A stretch of 64,000 nt of DNA from Acidobacteriota bacterium (GCA_003223295.1 QHYM01000121.1:18412-82411); one strand, 5' to 3'; positions 1-8,540 are shown, numbered from the stretch's first letter. Program-made: numbers and translations. The notes: generated from the letters alone by a model not told the origin.

Positions 1-1
1 C

Positions 2-694
2 CTGCTGATGGCGGGCAGCTTCAACTTGCGCGACATTATCAACGCGCAGGCGCGTCATCCCGAACGGGGCATTCTCGGCTGGAACATTTGGCCGCAGATT
101 CTCGGCTTCTTCTGTTTCTTCACGGCAGCCGTAGCCGAAACCAACCGCGTGCCCTTCGATCTGCCTGAAGCCGAGTCCGAGCTTGTCGCCGGTTTTCACA
201 CCGAATACGCCAGCTTCAAATTCGCGATGTTTTTCATCGCGGAATACACCAGCATGATCACTGTCTCGTGTCTTTGCACCATCATGTTTTTCGGCGGCTG
301 GCTGTCTCCCTTCCCTGCTTCCTGGACGGTCACGCATTATTTGCCTTCAGTGATTCTGATTCCTTTCGGGCTATGGGTCATTATGGACGGCGTCCGGTAC
401 GAAACCATTTTCGGCCGGCTCGTTTTGCCTGCCATGGGAACGGCCATCACCGCCCTTGGCCTGGTTCTCATCGTGTTTCCCCAAGTCAATGCGTTCATCC
501 AGGCGCCCTTCTGGCTGCTATCGAAAATCCTGACCTTCCTGTTCGTTTACGTGTGGATGCGTGGTACTCTGCCGCGTTTCCGCTACGACCAGTTGATGGC
601 TTTCGGATGGAAACTGCTTCTGCCCCTCTCCATCGTGAATGTGATTCTGACTAGCTTCGTGATCCTCGCGAAGATGCAATGGGGTGCGCAATGA
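2..694 (+). CDS. nuoH: NADH-quinone oxidoreductase subunit H (cluster 1), 5'-truncated by window edge
   Basis: Subunit H (ND1 homologue) of complex I forms the quinone-entry chamber and links the peripheral arm to the membrane arm. The window opens inside the gene: the frame is open from base 2 and ends at TGA 692-694, giving about the last 230 residues. The family motif ETNRVPFDLPEAESELVAG is visible near residue 45, followed by several hydrophobic helices and the RFRYDQLM segment close to the C-terminus. The stop overlaps the nuoJ start (ATGA), so the two are translationally coupled. There is no nuoI between H and J. It is a paralogue of the minus-strand nuoH at 14734-16110, which carries an extra C-terminal helix. 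Confidence 0.95.
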   Translation: MLMAGSFNLRDIINAQARHPERGILGWNIWPQILGFFCFFTAAVAETNRVPFDLPEAESELVAGFHTEYASFKFAMFFIAEYTSMITVSCLCTIMFFGGWLSPFPASWTVTHYLPSVILIPFGLWVIMDGVRYETIFGRLVLPAMGTAITALGLVLIVFPQVNAFIQAPFWLLSKILTFLFVYVWMRGTLPRFRYDQLMAFGWKLLLPLSIVNVILTSFVILAKMQWGAQ

Positions 695-1194
695 CCGCGC
701 CGCTCGTGGTTTTCTTTGGGCTGGCGGCGCTCGCGGTCATCGGCGCGGTCAGCCTGATTCTGCAAAAGCACCCGATTCACAGCGCGCTTTCGCTCATCGT
801 CGTGATGGTCGCGCTCGCCGGGCTGTACCTGCTGATGGGCGCGGAGTTCGTCGCCGCCGTGCAGATCATCGTCTATGGCGGCGCGATCATGGTGCTTTTC
901 GTTTTCGTGATTATGCTGCTGAATGCCGGCGTGGAAGAACATACCAGCCTTTCGAAGATGGCGGGCCCGCCAGGGCTGCTTCTCGTGCTCGCGCTTGCGG
1001 GATTCATCGCCGCAACCGTCGCGAGGTCCGGAGCGAGCGTGCAGGCTGCGACACAAACCGGCGCGCTGTCTTCCACCAAAGGGATTTCGGAGATGGTCTT
1101 CAAGGACTTCGTTTATCCCTTCGAATTGACCTCGTTCCTGGTTCTTGTGGCGATTCTGGGCGCAACCGTTCTAGCGCACCGGGAGAAAAGCTGA
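691..1194 (+). CDS. nuoJ: NADH-quinone oxidoreductase subunit J (cluster 1)
   Basis: Subunit J (ND6 homologue) is a small five-helix protein of the complex I membrane arm. The 167-residue product shows the typical helix-3 signature AEFVAAVQIIVYGGAIMVL with its conserved glycines and bulge. An upstream in-frame start exists at 679, but ATG 691 overlaps the nuoH stop as ATGA and begins at the first hydrophobic helix, so I chose it. A polar, Ala/Thr-rich loop lies between the fourth and fifth helices (about residues 110-135). It sits in the tight order H-J-K-L-M-N with overlaps of a few bases. Confidence 0.93.
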   Translation: MTAPLVVFFGLAALAVIGAVSLILQKHPIHSALSLIVVMVALAGLYLLMGAEFVAAVQIIVYGGAIMVLFVFVIMLLNAGVEEHTSLSKMAGPPGLLLVLALAGFIAATVARSGASVQAATQTGALSSTKGISEMVFKDFVYPFELTSFLVLVAILGATVLAHREKS

Positions 1195-1195
1195 G

Positions 1196-1498
1196 ATGGT
1201 CCCGACGAACTATTACGTGATTCTGAGCGCGGTTTTGTTTGGCCTGGGAGTGTTTGCGTTCATTTTCAAGCGCAACGTCATCACCATTTTCATGTCCATC
1301 GAGTTGATGCTCAACGCCGTGAATCTCGCGTTCGTGGCCTTTAGCCAGGCGCTCGGCAAACTGGACGGACAAGTTTTCGTTTTATTCGTAATTGTGGTCG
1401 CGGCGGCGGAAGCGGCCGTGGGCCTGGGAATCATCATCCTGATTGCGCGCAACCGGCAGACGCTCAATGTCGAGCGCGTGGACCTGCTCAAACTCTGA
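1196..1498 (+). CDS. nuoK: NADH-quinone oxidoreductase subunit K (cluster 1)
   Basis: Subunit K (ND4L homologue) is a three-helix protein carrying the two membrane glutamates of the proton path. The 100-residue length is exactly that of the family. Conserved segments are FMSIELMLNAVNLAFVAF in helix 2 (with Glu in SIELML) and AAAEAAVGLGIII in helix 3 (with the second Glu). ATG 1196 lies one base after the nuoJ stop, and the stop codon overlaps the nuoL start (TGATG), indicating translational coupling. No feature suggests that this copy is damaged. Confidence 0.95.
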   Translation: MVPTNYYVILSAVLFGLGVFAFIFKRNVITIFMSIELMLNAVNLAFVAFSQALGKLDGQVFVLFVIVVAAAEAAVGLGIIILIARNRQTLNVERVDLLKL

Positions 1499-3483
1499 TG
1501 CCTGCACATCCGATGCTCGCGTACTTATGGATCATTCCGCTCCTGCCGCTGCTCGGTTCGGCGATCAATGGCCTTTTTGGCGCGAAGTGGCCGAATAAAT
1601 TCGTAAACCTCGCAGCGATTGGCTCTACGGGCCTGTCGTTTCTCTGCGCCCTGGAAGCGGTCCGCGAATTCCTCGACTCCGGGCAAGTTCTCTTCCGAAA
1701 GGAATTCTTTACTTGGATCACCGCAGGAGATTTCCGCGCCGGCTTCGATTTGCAAGTGGACCAGCTCACCGTGGTCATGGTGTTGGTGGTCACCGGCGTC
1801 GGATGGCTCATCCACATTTACGCCACCGGCTACATGGCGCATGAAGGCGGCTATTACCGCTTTTTCTCCTACCTCAATTTGTTCATGTTCTTCATGCTGA
1901 TTCTGGTGCTGGCAGCGAATTATGTGCTGCTGTTTGTTGGCTGGGAAGGTGTCGGCCTCTCGAGCTATCTCCTCATCGGCTTCTATTTCGTGAAAAAATC
2001 GGCGTCCGACGCAGGCAAGAAAGCATTCATCGTCAACCGCATCGGCGACTTCGGCTTCATGCTGGGAATGTTTTTGCTTTTCCGCGCGTTCCGTACGTTG
2101 GATTTCCAAACTCTCTTTGATGCACAACATGCGGCCGGATGGCCGGTTGAAGCTTATGGCCAATTTGGGACGATAACGATTGCGTGCCTGCTGCTCTTCA
2201 TGGGCGCTACCGGAAAATCGGCTCAGCTTCCGCTGTACGTCTGGCTACCCGATGCCATGGAAGGCCCAACGCCGGTCAGCGCGTTGATTCATGCGGCGAC
2301 CATGGTCACCGCAGGCGTTTACGTCGTCGCGCGCTCGCATATTCTGTTCACGCATGCGCCGACGGCGATGCTCGTCGTCGCCATCGTGGGATGCGCGACT
2401 GCGTTCTTCGCCGCCACCATCGGTCTGGTGCAGACGGACATCAAGAAAGTTCTCGCCTACTCCACGGTCAGCCAGCTTGGCTACATGTTTCTCGCCTGCG
2501 GTGTGGGCGCGTTCACCGCGGGCATTTTCCATCTGATGACCCACGCATTCTTCAAAGCGCTGCTCTTTCTCGCCGCCGGCTCCGTGATTCACGCCATGGG
2601 CGGTGAACAGGAAATGTCCAAGATGGGCGGCCTCAGCAAAAAGGTTCGTTGGACCTACGCCACAATGTTCATTGCTACTCTCGCGATCGCTGGCATTCCG
2701 CCATTCGCAGGATTCTTTTCGAAGGACGCCATTTTGTTCTCGTCGTTTCAGAGCCCTACTGGCGGGCGCGTTCTCTATGCCTTCGGACTGCTCACTGCTT
2801 TGCTCACGGCGTTCTACATGTTCCGCCTGATTTTCCTCACCTTCAGCGGCAAGCCGCGCTATGACGAGAAGAAAGTTCACGTGCACGAGTCGCCCTGGAG
2901 CATGCTCGGGCCGCTCGTAGTTCTCGCCATCCTCTCTGTGATTGGCGGCTGGTTCGTCCTGCCGACGTTCTTCCAGGGGCCGGACTATTTCGCCAATTTC
3001 CTGGGGCCGGTTTTCGGTGGCCATGAATCCATGGAAGCAGCCACTGAAGCCGCGACGCACCAGTTCGAATTGATCCTTGCTGGAGTCGCCGTGGCAGCCG
3101 CCTTGATTGGCCTCGCGGTCGCATACTGGCTGTACATCAAAAGGCCCTCGAAGGCCGACGACCTCGCGAAGTCCATGAAGCCTGCGTACACCACGCTGCT
3201 GAACAAATATTACGTTGATGAGCTGTACGCCGCGGCAGTCGTTCGGCCGCTGCTGTGGCTCTCCACGAACGCGTTCTGGAAAGCCACCGACGTAGCGGGG
3301 ATCGATGGCACGGTGAATGGCATTGCGCATGGAGCAAGGGCCATCGGCGACGGCGTGCGCCATTCGCAATCCGGAAACACGCGCAGCTACGCCGTGTGGG
3401 TCGTGGTCGGCGCCATCGTGGTGCTCGCGGTCATCTTCTTCTGGCCGGTCGCCAGCAAAACCGCTCTGGGATTCGTGCGCTGA
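1498..3483 (+). CDS. nuoL: NADH-quinone oxidoreductase subunit L (cluster 1)
   Basis: Subunit L (ND5 homologue) is the distal antiporter-like proton pump of complex I, with the long lateral helix. The 661-residue product has the core Proton_antipo_M signatures LFVGWEGVGLSSYLLIGFY, YVWLPDAMEGPTPVSALIHA and GIFHLMTHAFFKALLFL, which hold the conserved Glu, Lys and His residues of the proton channel. The C-terminal third carries the lateral-helix region ending in a final hydrophobic anchor. It starts at ATG 1498, overlapping the nuoK stop, and its own stop overlaps the nuoM start in the same TGATG fashion. The protein is intact, unlike its neighbour nuoM. Confidence 0.96.
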   Translation: MPAHPMLAYLWIIPLLPLLGSAINGLFGAKWPNKFVNLAAIGSTGLSFLCALEAVREFLDSGQVLFRKEFFTWITAGDFRAGFDLQVDQLTVVMVLVVTGVGWLIHIYATGYMAHEGGYYRFFSYLNLFMFFMLILVLAANYVLLFVGWEGVGLSSYLLIGFYFVKKSASDAGKKAFIVNRIGDFGFMLGMFLLFRAFRTLDFQTLFDAQHAAGWPVEAYGQFGTITIACLLLFMGATGKSAQLPLYVWLPDAMEGPTPVSALIHAATMVTAGVYVVARSHILFTHAPTAMLVVAIVGCATAFFAATIGLVQTDIKKVLAYSTVSQLGYMFLACGVGAFTAGIFHLMTHAFFKALLFLAAGSVIHAMGGEQEMSKMGGLSKKVRWTYATMFIATLAIAGIPPFAGFFSKDAILFSSFQSPTGGRVLYAFGLLTALLTAFYMFRLIFLTFSGKPRYDEKKVHVHESPWSMLGPLVVLAILSVIGGWFVLPTFFQGPDYFANFLGPVFGGHESMEAATEAATHQFELILAGVAVAAALIGLAVAYWLYIKRPSKADDLAKSMKPAYTTLLNKYYVDELYAAAVVRPLLWLSTNAFWKATDVAGIDGTVNGIAHGARAIGDGVRHSQSGNTRSYAVWVVVGAIVVLAVIFFWPVASKTALGFVR

Positions 3484-5110
3484 TGCTCTCCGGCGGACAT
3501 CTGCTCTCGGTATTGATCTTCTTCCCCGCTGTCGGCGCAGTTGCACTGATGCTGCTGCGCGGTGACGACCACAATTTCATCCGCTCCATCACCGTGGTCG
3601 TCGCCGTCGCGGAATTTCTTTTTTCACTGATTCTCCTGCGCGGCGTGCCCATCGGCTCTTCCGGATATCAGCTCGAAGAGTTTGCCAAGTGGATTCCCGC
3701 GCCGCCGATTCACTACCACGTCGGCGTGGACGGCATCAGCATGTTCCTCGTCATCCTGACGACGTTCCTGACGCCCATCTCAGTTTTGGCCTCGTGGAAC
3801 AGCATCCAGCATCGCGTGAAAGAATTCTTCGTAATGCTGCTGATGCTCGAAGTTGGCGTGGTCGGCGTTTTTCTCTCGCTCGACATGTTCCTCTTCTTTC
3901 TTTTCTGGGAATTGATGCTGATTCCGATGGCTTTCCTGATCGGCATTTGGGGCCACGACCGGCGCGTGTACGCCGCGGTGAAATTTGTTCTCTACACCAT
4001 GGCTGGCTCCATCCTGATGCTCGTCGGCATCATCTGGCTCTACAACGCCACGGGCACGTTCGATTTGGTGGGATTTCACTCTGGTGGCGTCGATGTGAGC
4101 GGCGTGCAAGAGTTGCTGAGCTCTGGCGCACTGGTGCTCGAGCCGCGCACGGAGATGCTGCTTTTCCTGGCTTTCTTCGTCGCGTTTGCCATCAAAGTGC
4201 CGCTCTTCCCGCTGCACACCTGGCTGCCGGACGCGCACGTGGAAGCGCCGACGGCCGGTTCGGTGATGCTTGCGGGCGTGCTGCTGAAGCTCGGCACCTA
4301 CGGCATGATGCGTTTCTGCCTGCCGCTGTTTCCGGAGGCTTCGCATCGCGCAGCGCGTTGGGTCGCGGTACTGGCGATCATTGGAATCATTTACGGCGCG
4401 CTGGTTTCCCTGGTGCAGCCCAACCTGAAAAAACTGGTCGCGTATTCCTCGGTCAGCCACCTCGGCTTCGTGGTGCTGGGCATCTTCGCGTTCCACAACA
4501 TTTCCATGCAGGGCGCGGTGTACCAGATGCTCGCGCACGGAATTTCCACCGGCGCGCTGTTCCTGCTGGTCGGCATGCTTTACGACCGGCGACACACGTT
4601 GAGATCAGCGAGTTTGGCGGGCTTTCGACGCCAATGCCGAAGCTCGCGGCACTCTTTCTTTTCGTGGCGCTCTCTTCGCTGGGCCTGCCCATGCTCAACG
4701 GCTTTGTCGGCGAATTCCTGATTCTGCTGGGCACCTATCAGCGCCATTGGGGATGGGCCGCGTGGGCCGCGCTCGGCGTGATTCTCTCCGCGTGCTACTT
4801 GTTGTGGTCGTACCAGCGCGTTTTCTTCGGCGAAATCACGCGCGAGAAAAACCGCACGCTGCCGGATGTTTCCTCTCGTGAGAAGTGGATTCTCGCGACA
4901 ATGGCCGTGGTGACACTGTGGATGGGCGTCGGCTCGTCGTTTATTACGCGGCGCACGGCGGCTGCCACGCAAACCGTGATGGACCAGGTGGAACCGCAGC
5001 GCGCGTATGAGGCCACCGCGCCTGTCGCTCCTACCGGATCACAGCCACAGGTAAAGAACGTTTCGCCACACGCAGGAACAATTTCCATGGAAAGGCTGGG
5101 AACCCGCTAG
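3483..5110 (+). pseudogene. nuoM: NADH-quinone oxidoreductase subunit M (cluster 1), interrupted by a -1 frameshift
   Basis: Subunit M (ND4 homologue) is an antiporter-like proton pump of complex I. From ATG 3483 the frame reads well through VPLFPLHTWLPDAHVEAPTAG and LLVGMLYDRRHT up to base 4598, then runs into nonsense and stops at 4721. The rest of the gene (EISEFGGLSTPMPKL onward) continues in another frame from 4601 to TAG 5108-5110. Two bases separate the halves where the minus-strand copy encodes two intervening residues (YERRHTRLISEFGGL), so one base appears to be missing around 4599. Restored, the protein would be about 542 residues. It may be a genuine lesion or a sequencing error. 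Both halves are otherwise well conserved, which argues for a recent event or an error. Confidence 0.9.
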
Positions 5111-6487
5111 GTGGAAAGCTTGCCCCGCATGATCGACGTGTACCGCATGCTCGGCTCGCTCGCGGGAACGATTGCAGCATTCACCGCGCTCATCCACGGT
5201 GGACCGGGCTTCTACGGACTTGTACAATCGGATTCCTTCAGTTTCTTTTTCCGGCTGCTGGTGGGAAGCGTCTCGTTTCTCGTAGTACTGGCGGCCGGGC
5301 CTTACCTGGACCGCGAAAAGCTGCCCATTGCCGAATTTTACGCGCTGCTCTTTTTCGCCACCGCAGGAATGGGCGTGCTGGCCTCGGCACAGGAGTTGCT
5401 CACCGCGTTCATCGGCCTGGAGATGAGCTCGATTTCGAGCTACGTCCTGGCCGGCTACCGGCGCGATTCGCTGAAGTCCAGTGAATCGGCCATGAAATAT
5501 TTCCTGCTGGGCTCGTTCGCCACAGCGTTTTTCCTCTACGGCATCGCCCTGGTCTATGGCGCGACGGGTACGACCCTGCTGGACAAAATGGCCGGTGTCG
5601 ACGTGGCAAGCACGCTGCTGAAGCTCGGCCTCGCGATGATCCTGATCGGGCTGGGCTTCAAGGTGGCCGCCGCGCCGTTCCAGGTATGGACGCCGGACGT
5701 TTACGAAGGCGCGCCGACCCCGGTCACAGCGCTTTTTTCCGCGGGACCGAAAGCTGCGGCGTTCGCGCTGCTGCTGCGCATTTTCGCCACTGTGCCCGCA
5801 GCGACACACTACTGGTTCTGGGCCTTCTGGCTGCTCGCCGCGCTGACCATGTTCGCGGGCAACCTCGGCGCGCTGGTGCAGACCAACATGAAGCGACTGC
5901 TGGCGTACAGTTCCATCGCGCACGCGGGATACATCCTGGTCGCGTTCGCCGCGGTCACATCCATGGCCCAGGGCGGGTCGGCGGAAGCCGCTCCCGCTTA
6001 TGCCGCCGTGCTCTTTTACCTTTTGAGTTACGCGCTGGTGAAGCTCGGCGCGTTTACCATCGTTTCGCAACTGGGCGGCACGGGCGAAAAGAATCTGTCC
6101 CTCGACGACTACGCCGGGCTTTCGCAGCGGCAGCCCTTTGTCGCGGCGATGCTGAGTATCTATCTGCTTTCACTGCTCGGGCTGCCGGTGACGGCGGGCT
6201 TCTTCGGCAAGTTCTACATTTTCAAGGCGGCGGTAAATTCCCATTTGATGTCGCTCGCCGTGCTGATGGCCATCAATAGCGTAATCGGCGCTTACTACTA
6301 CTTGCGCGTGATCGTGGTGATGTACATGCGCGAGCCCAGTGCGGAGGCCGCCGCGCTCGCCCCCGTGCCATTCCCTCTCGGAGTCAACGCCGTTCTGCTC
6401 ATCACCTTTGTGGGAACCATTCTGTTCGGCGTGTATCCGAACCCGGTCATCAATTTCATCCTGCGGCCGAGCCTTCTCGGCCACTAA
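5111..6487 (+). CDS. nuoN: NADH-quinone oxidoreductase subunit N (cluster 1), short N-terminus
   Basis: Subunit N (ND2 homologue) is the third antiporter-like subunit. The 458-residue product has GLEMSSISSYVLAGY, FQVWTPDVYEGAPTPVTA and a normal C-terminus. The frame is shared with the end of nuoM and is closed by its TAG at 5108-5110, so the earliest start is GTG 5111; ATG 5129 is an alternative. Aligned by eye with the minus-strand NuoN (542 residues), this copy lacks the first helix (the ILPEVQLTLFGLGILLID region) and begins where the second helix should. It could still fold, but the loss is unusual. Its 3' end faces atpE across a shared hairpin. Confidence 0.9.
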   Translation: MESLPRMIDVYRMLGSLAGTIAAFTALIHGGPGFYGLVQSDSFSFFFRLLVGSVSFLVVLAAGPYLDREKLPIAEFYALLFFATAGMGVLASAQELLTAFIGLEMSSISSYVLAGYRRDSLKSSESAMKYFLLGSFATAFFLYGIALVYGATGTTLLDKMAGVDVASTLLKLGLAMILIGLGFKVAAAPFQVWTPDVYEGAPTPVTALFSAGPKAAAFALLLRIFATVPAATHYWFWAFWLLAALTMFAGNLGALVQTNMKRLLAYSSIAHAGYILVAFAAVTSMAQGGSAEAAPAYAAVLFYLLSYALVKLGAFTIVSQLGGTGEKNLSLDDYAGLSQRQPFVAAMLSIYLLSLLGLPVTAGFFGKFYIFKAAVNSHLMSLAVLMAINSVIGAYYYLRVIVVMYMREPSAEAAALAPVPFPLGVNAVLLITFVGTILFGVYPNPVINFILRPSLLGH

Positions 6488-6522
6488 TCCTGCTTCGATA
6501 CCCGCTGTGTTACGTTCGAATG

Positions 6523-6563
6523 CAAAACAAAACGGTCCGGAGGCTTCCGCCCCAGGGCCGTTT
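6523..6563 (-). terminator. Rho-independent terminator of the nuo-atp operon
   Basis: An inverted repeat pairs 6530-6538 (AAACGGTCC) with 6555-6563 (GGGCCGTTT), with one G-U pair and a 16-base loop. Read on the minus strand it is followed by TTTTGTTTT (complement of 6523-6531). That is the right polarity to end transcription coming from atpE. On the plus strand the downstream sequence is not T-rich, so it is a poor terminator for nuoN. Confidence 0.6.
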
Positions 6564-6583
6564 CCGTGAGCCCAGTTCCGAAC

Positions 6584-6898
6584 CTACTTCACTTTGAGAA
6601 TGATCATCAAGAACGTAAACAAAACCAGCGTCTCGACGAACGCCAGACTGAGGAGCATCGGCGTAAAAATGCTCCCCGCGGCGCCGGGATTGCGTGCGAT
6701 TCCCTCAAGCGCCGCTGCACCGATTCTCCCTTGCGCGAGACCACATCCAAATGCAGCAATGCCCATCCCGAACGCAGCTGCAATCCAGAGTGCGGCGTGG
6801 CCCTCTCCGGCCCCTCCGGCGCTTCCCTGTGCAAATGCCGCCGGCGCGAACACAATTGCCCCGATCAACACCGTCAACACCATACTCCACTTCTTCAT
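6584..6898 (-). CDS. atpE: ATP synthase F0 subunit c, with leader-like N-terminus
   Basis: Subunit c forms the rotor ring of F0F1-ATP synthase in the membrane. The 104-residue product starts with a positively charged, signal-like segment (MKKWSMVLTVLIGAIVFAPA) ending in AFAQ, then a Gly-rich stretch and the two-helix hairpin. Helix 1 has GCGLAQG, the loop is ALEGIARNPGAAG, and helix 2 carries the ion-binding Glu in AFVETLVLF. It is longer than the usual ~80 residues because of the leader. The start at 6898 is supported by a perfect AAGGAGG seven bases upstream; a GTG one codon earlier is less likely. The strong ribosome site fits the many copies needed per complex. It is the last gene of the minus-strand operon. 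Confidence 0.96.
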   Translation of the reverse strand: MKKWSMVLTVLIGAIVFAPAAFAQGSAGGAGEGHAALWIAAAFGMGIAAFGCGLAQGRIGAAALEGIARNPGAAGSIFTPMLLSLAFVETLVLFTFLMIILKVK

Positions 6899-6973
6899 CA
6901 CTGCCTCCTTATGAATGCCGCCAGGAGGTGGTTACCGGACACCGTGCAGCCGGGCTCACACTGGAGCGGCACC

Positions 6974-6996
6974 TTGCCGGCAACCCTCACCGGCAA
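6974..6996. other. Hairpin in the atpB-atpE spacer
   Basis: TTGCCGG at 6974-6980 pairs perfectly with CCGGCAA at 6990-6996 around a 9-base loop. It lies in the 105-base gap before atpE, the only sizeable gap in the F0 group. There is no T-tract, so it is more likely an mRNA-stabilising or processing hairpin than a terminator. That role is inferred. Confidence 0.35.
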
Positions 6997-7003
6997 ATAC
7001 TGG

Positions 7004-7822
7004 CTAATGTTCTTCAGCCGTGGCCATCCCGAGATAGGAGGCCGGCAAAACCGTGAACAGAATTGTCTGCACAAACGCCACGAGAATGTGCAGAGCAATG
7101 AATATCAGTGGAATCAAGGAGGGGAATATTCCGATCGCCATCCCAGCCAGGGGGGACCAGTCCCAAACGAGAGTGGTCGTCTGCGCGAGCAGGCTCAGGA
7201 AAAGAGCGTAGATCATGTCGCTAGCAAAAATGTTGGCATAGAGACGCACAGTTAGTGAGAGCACCCGTGCGAGCGTGCTGATGATCTCGACCGGCATGAT
7301 CAGCCAGGCAATCCACCATTTGGTTCCCGCAGAGAAATGCTTCACGTAGTTTAGGGCTCCGTGATGGCGGATCCCTTGCCAGTTGGAATAGATAAAGATA
7401 ACTGTGGCGCACGCCAGGGGAACGGTTACATTGCCAGTTGGGGCGGAAAACAAGGGAAACAAGCTAAAGAGGTTTGAAAAAAGAATAAAGAGGCTGACCG
7501 TCCCGATAAGATAGATGTACGAGCGAGCATGCTTGCCGGCGCTCTCATCGAGAATATCCCGGATGCCCAGGCGCATCGGGTTGGTGATCAAGAGCTCCGC
7601 GACCTGCTGCATTGAGCCCGGCCTTTCGACCGAAAGGCGCGACTTCAGGATTAGAGCCAGCACAGTGACCAAAACTAGCACAAGGGCTCCCATAATCACG
7701 TGCTCTGGGATAGGCAGTTCCGGATTCTCGGGTTGAATATGCAGCGCCTGAAGAATTGCCAGCGCCAACGGCCCCAGGTAGTGGTTTACGAGATGCGTAA
7801 TCGGACTGAGAGTCTCTTCCAT
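7004..7822 (-). CDS. atpB: ATP synthase F0 subunit a
   Basis: Subunit a is the stator channel protein through which protons reach the c-ring. The 272-residue product has an N-terminal polar stretch, then about five to six hydrophobic helices. The essential arginine is present in LSLTVRLYANIFASD, as expected for the family, and the C-terminal helix region LIFIALHILVAFVQTILFTVL is typical. The frame opens at ATG 7822, 29 bases after the atpI stop. Subunits b, delta, alpha, gamma, beta and epsilon are not in the window. Confidence 0.97.
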   Translation of the reverse strand: MEETLSPITHLVNHYLGPLALAILQALHIQPENPELPIPEHVIMGALVLVLVTVLALILKSRLSVERPGSMQQVAELLITNPMRLGIRDILDESAGKHARSYIYLIGTVSLFILFSNLFSLFPLFSAPTGNVTVPLACATVIFIYSNWQGIRHHGALNYVKHFSAGTKWWIAWLIMPVEIISTLARVLSLTVRLYANIFASDMIYALFLSLLAQTTTLVWDWSPLAGMAIGIFPSLIPLIFIALHILVAFVQTILFTVLPASYLGMATAEEH

Positions 7823-7851
7823 TTTCTGCCACTCGTGAGAGGCTTAGCCCC

Positions 7852-8280
7852 TCATTCGATCGATTGCAAGATTTCCCACACACTCGCCGTGATGGTTGCC
7901 GCTGCAAAGGCACAGAGTCCAATCACGATGCTCAACAGTGGAACGTGTAGAAAGATAAAAATACCATACAATGCGAAACCTATCAAAACGTAGCGAAGTG
8001 TCACGGCCAAGTAAGTTGCACTTTGCCCTTTGCGTTTCTCTGTTGCGCCTTTCCCGGCAGCGGCCAAAGTGAACGCCTCTGTTCCACGTTTCATCCACCA
8101 AAAATTAAGCCAGGCGAGACCAGAGCCGAAGATCAGACCAGCCGCCCAATCCAACCGGTGGAGAAGAGTGGCAAGAAGCCCTGCGGCAACGCCAAAAGCG
8201 GGAATCAGGTAGATAATCCGGCGCACAGTTCTGTGCCCGACTGGAGACGCGGTTGTTGGCTCGGGAGTTAAACTTGTCAT
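7852..8280 (-). CDS. atpI: ATP synthase subunit I (AtpI/UncI family)
   Basis: AtpI proteins are small membrane proteins encoded just before atpB. They assist c-ring assembly or Mg/Ca supply to the ATP synthase. The 142-residue product from ATG 8280 (MTSLTPEPTTASP) has a short polar N-terminus followed by four hydrophobic helices, matching the family. An open frame continues upstream to 8388, but those 36 residues are rich in Trp/Cys/Arg and lie over atpZ, so the shorter start is preferred. Assignment rests on topology and position more than on strong motifs. Confidence 0.75.
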   Translation of the reverse strand: MTSLTPEPTTASPVGHRTVRRIIYLIPAFGVAAGLLATLLHRLDWAAGLIFGSGLAWLNFWWMKRGTEAFTLAAAGKGATEKRKGQSATYLAVTLRYVLIGFALYGIFIFLHVPLLSIVIGLCAFAAATITASVWEILQSIE

Positions 8281-8297
8281 GGTTTGCTGCCTAGAGT

Positions 8298-8540
8298 TCA
8301 GCGAAATCTCCGGGCAATCTCGAGAATTCCACCGGCAAAGCCAAGACATCCAAAGACGATCATCAACCATGGAGCCGTGTGCAACCACTGATCGAGAAAA
8401 TAGCCAATCAGTCCGCCGACCACGACGACCGCGACAAATGTGAACGGCAATTCCATCGCTGTCGCAAGCTGAGATGAGGTGGACTTCGCCTTCTCAGGTT
8501 TCGGTGATTGGGGGCTCTCCGGCTTATCGTCCGAGGGCAT
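8298..8540 (-). CDS. atpZ: AtpZ/AtpI-family small membrane protein
   Basis: AtpZ-like proteins have two transmembrane helices and are found upstream of atpI-atpB; with AtpI they have been proposed to form an ATP-synthase-linked Mg/Ca channel. From ATG 8540 (MPSDDKPESPQSPKPEK) the 80-residue product has a charged Pro/Lys N-terminus, then helices FTFVAVVVVGGLIGYFLDQW and WLMIVFGCLGFAGGILEI, the usual G-x3-G-x2-D arrangement. The gene overlaps the end of nuoN by 17 bases, so the F0 genes are physically welded to the complex I operon. A longer frame to 8612 exists but sits inside nuoN. Confidence 0.75.
   Translation of the reverse strand: MPSDDKPESPQSPKPEKAKSTSSQLATAMELPFTFVAVVVVGGLIGYFLDQWLHTAPWLMIVFGCLGFAGGILEIARRFR

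Noticed and set aside
2245..3546. Minus-strand open frame of 433 codons opposite nuoL
   Set aside because: Composition is Glu/Arg/Gln-rich without motifs, typical of an antisense shadow of a GC-rich gene. nuoL itself is strongly conserved.
5039..6070. Minus-strand open frame of 343 codons opposite nuoM/nuoN
   Set aside because: Antisense shadow with low-complexity charged composition and no ribosome site or family motif.
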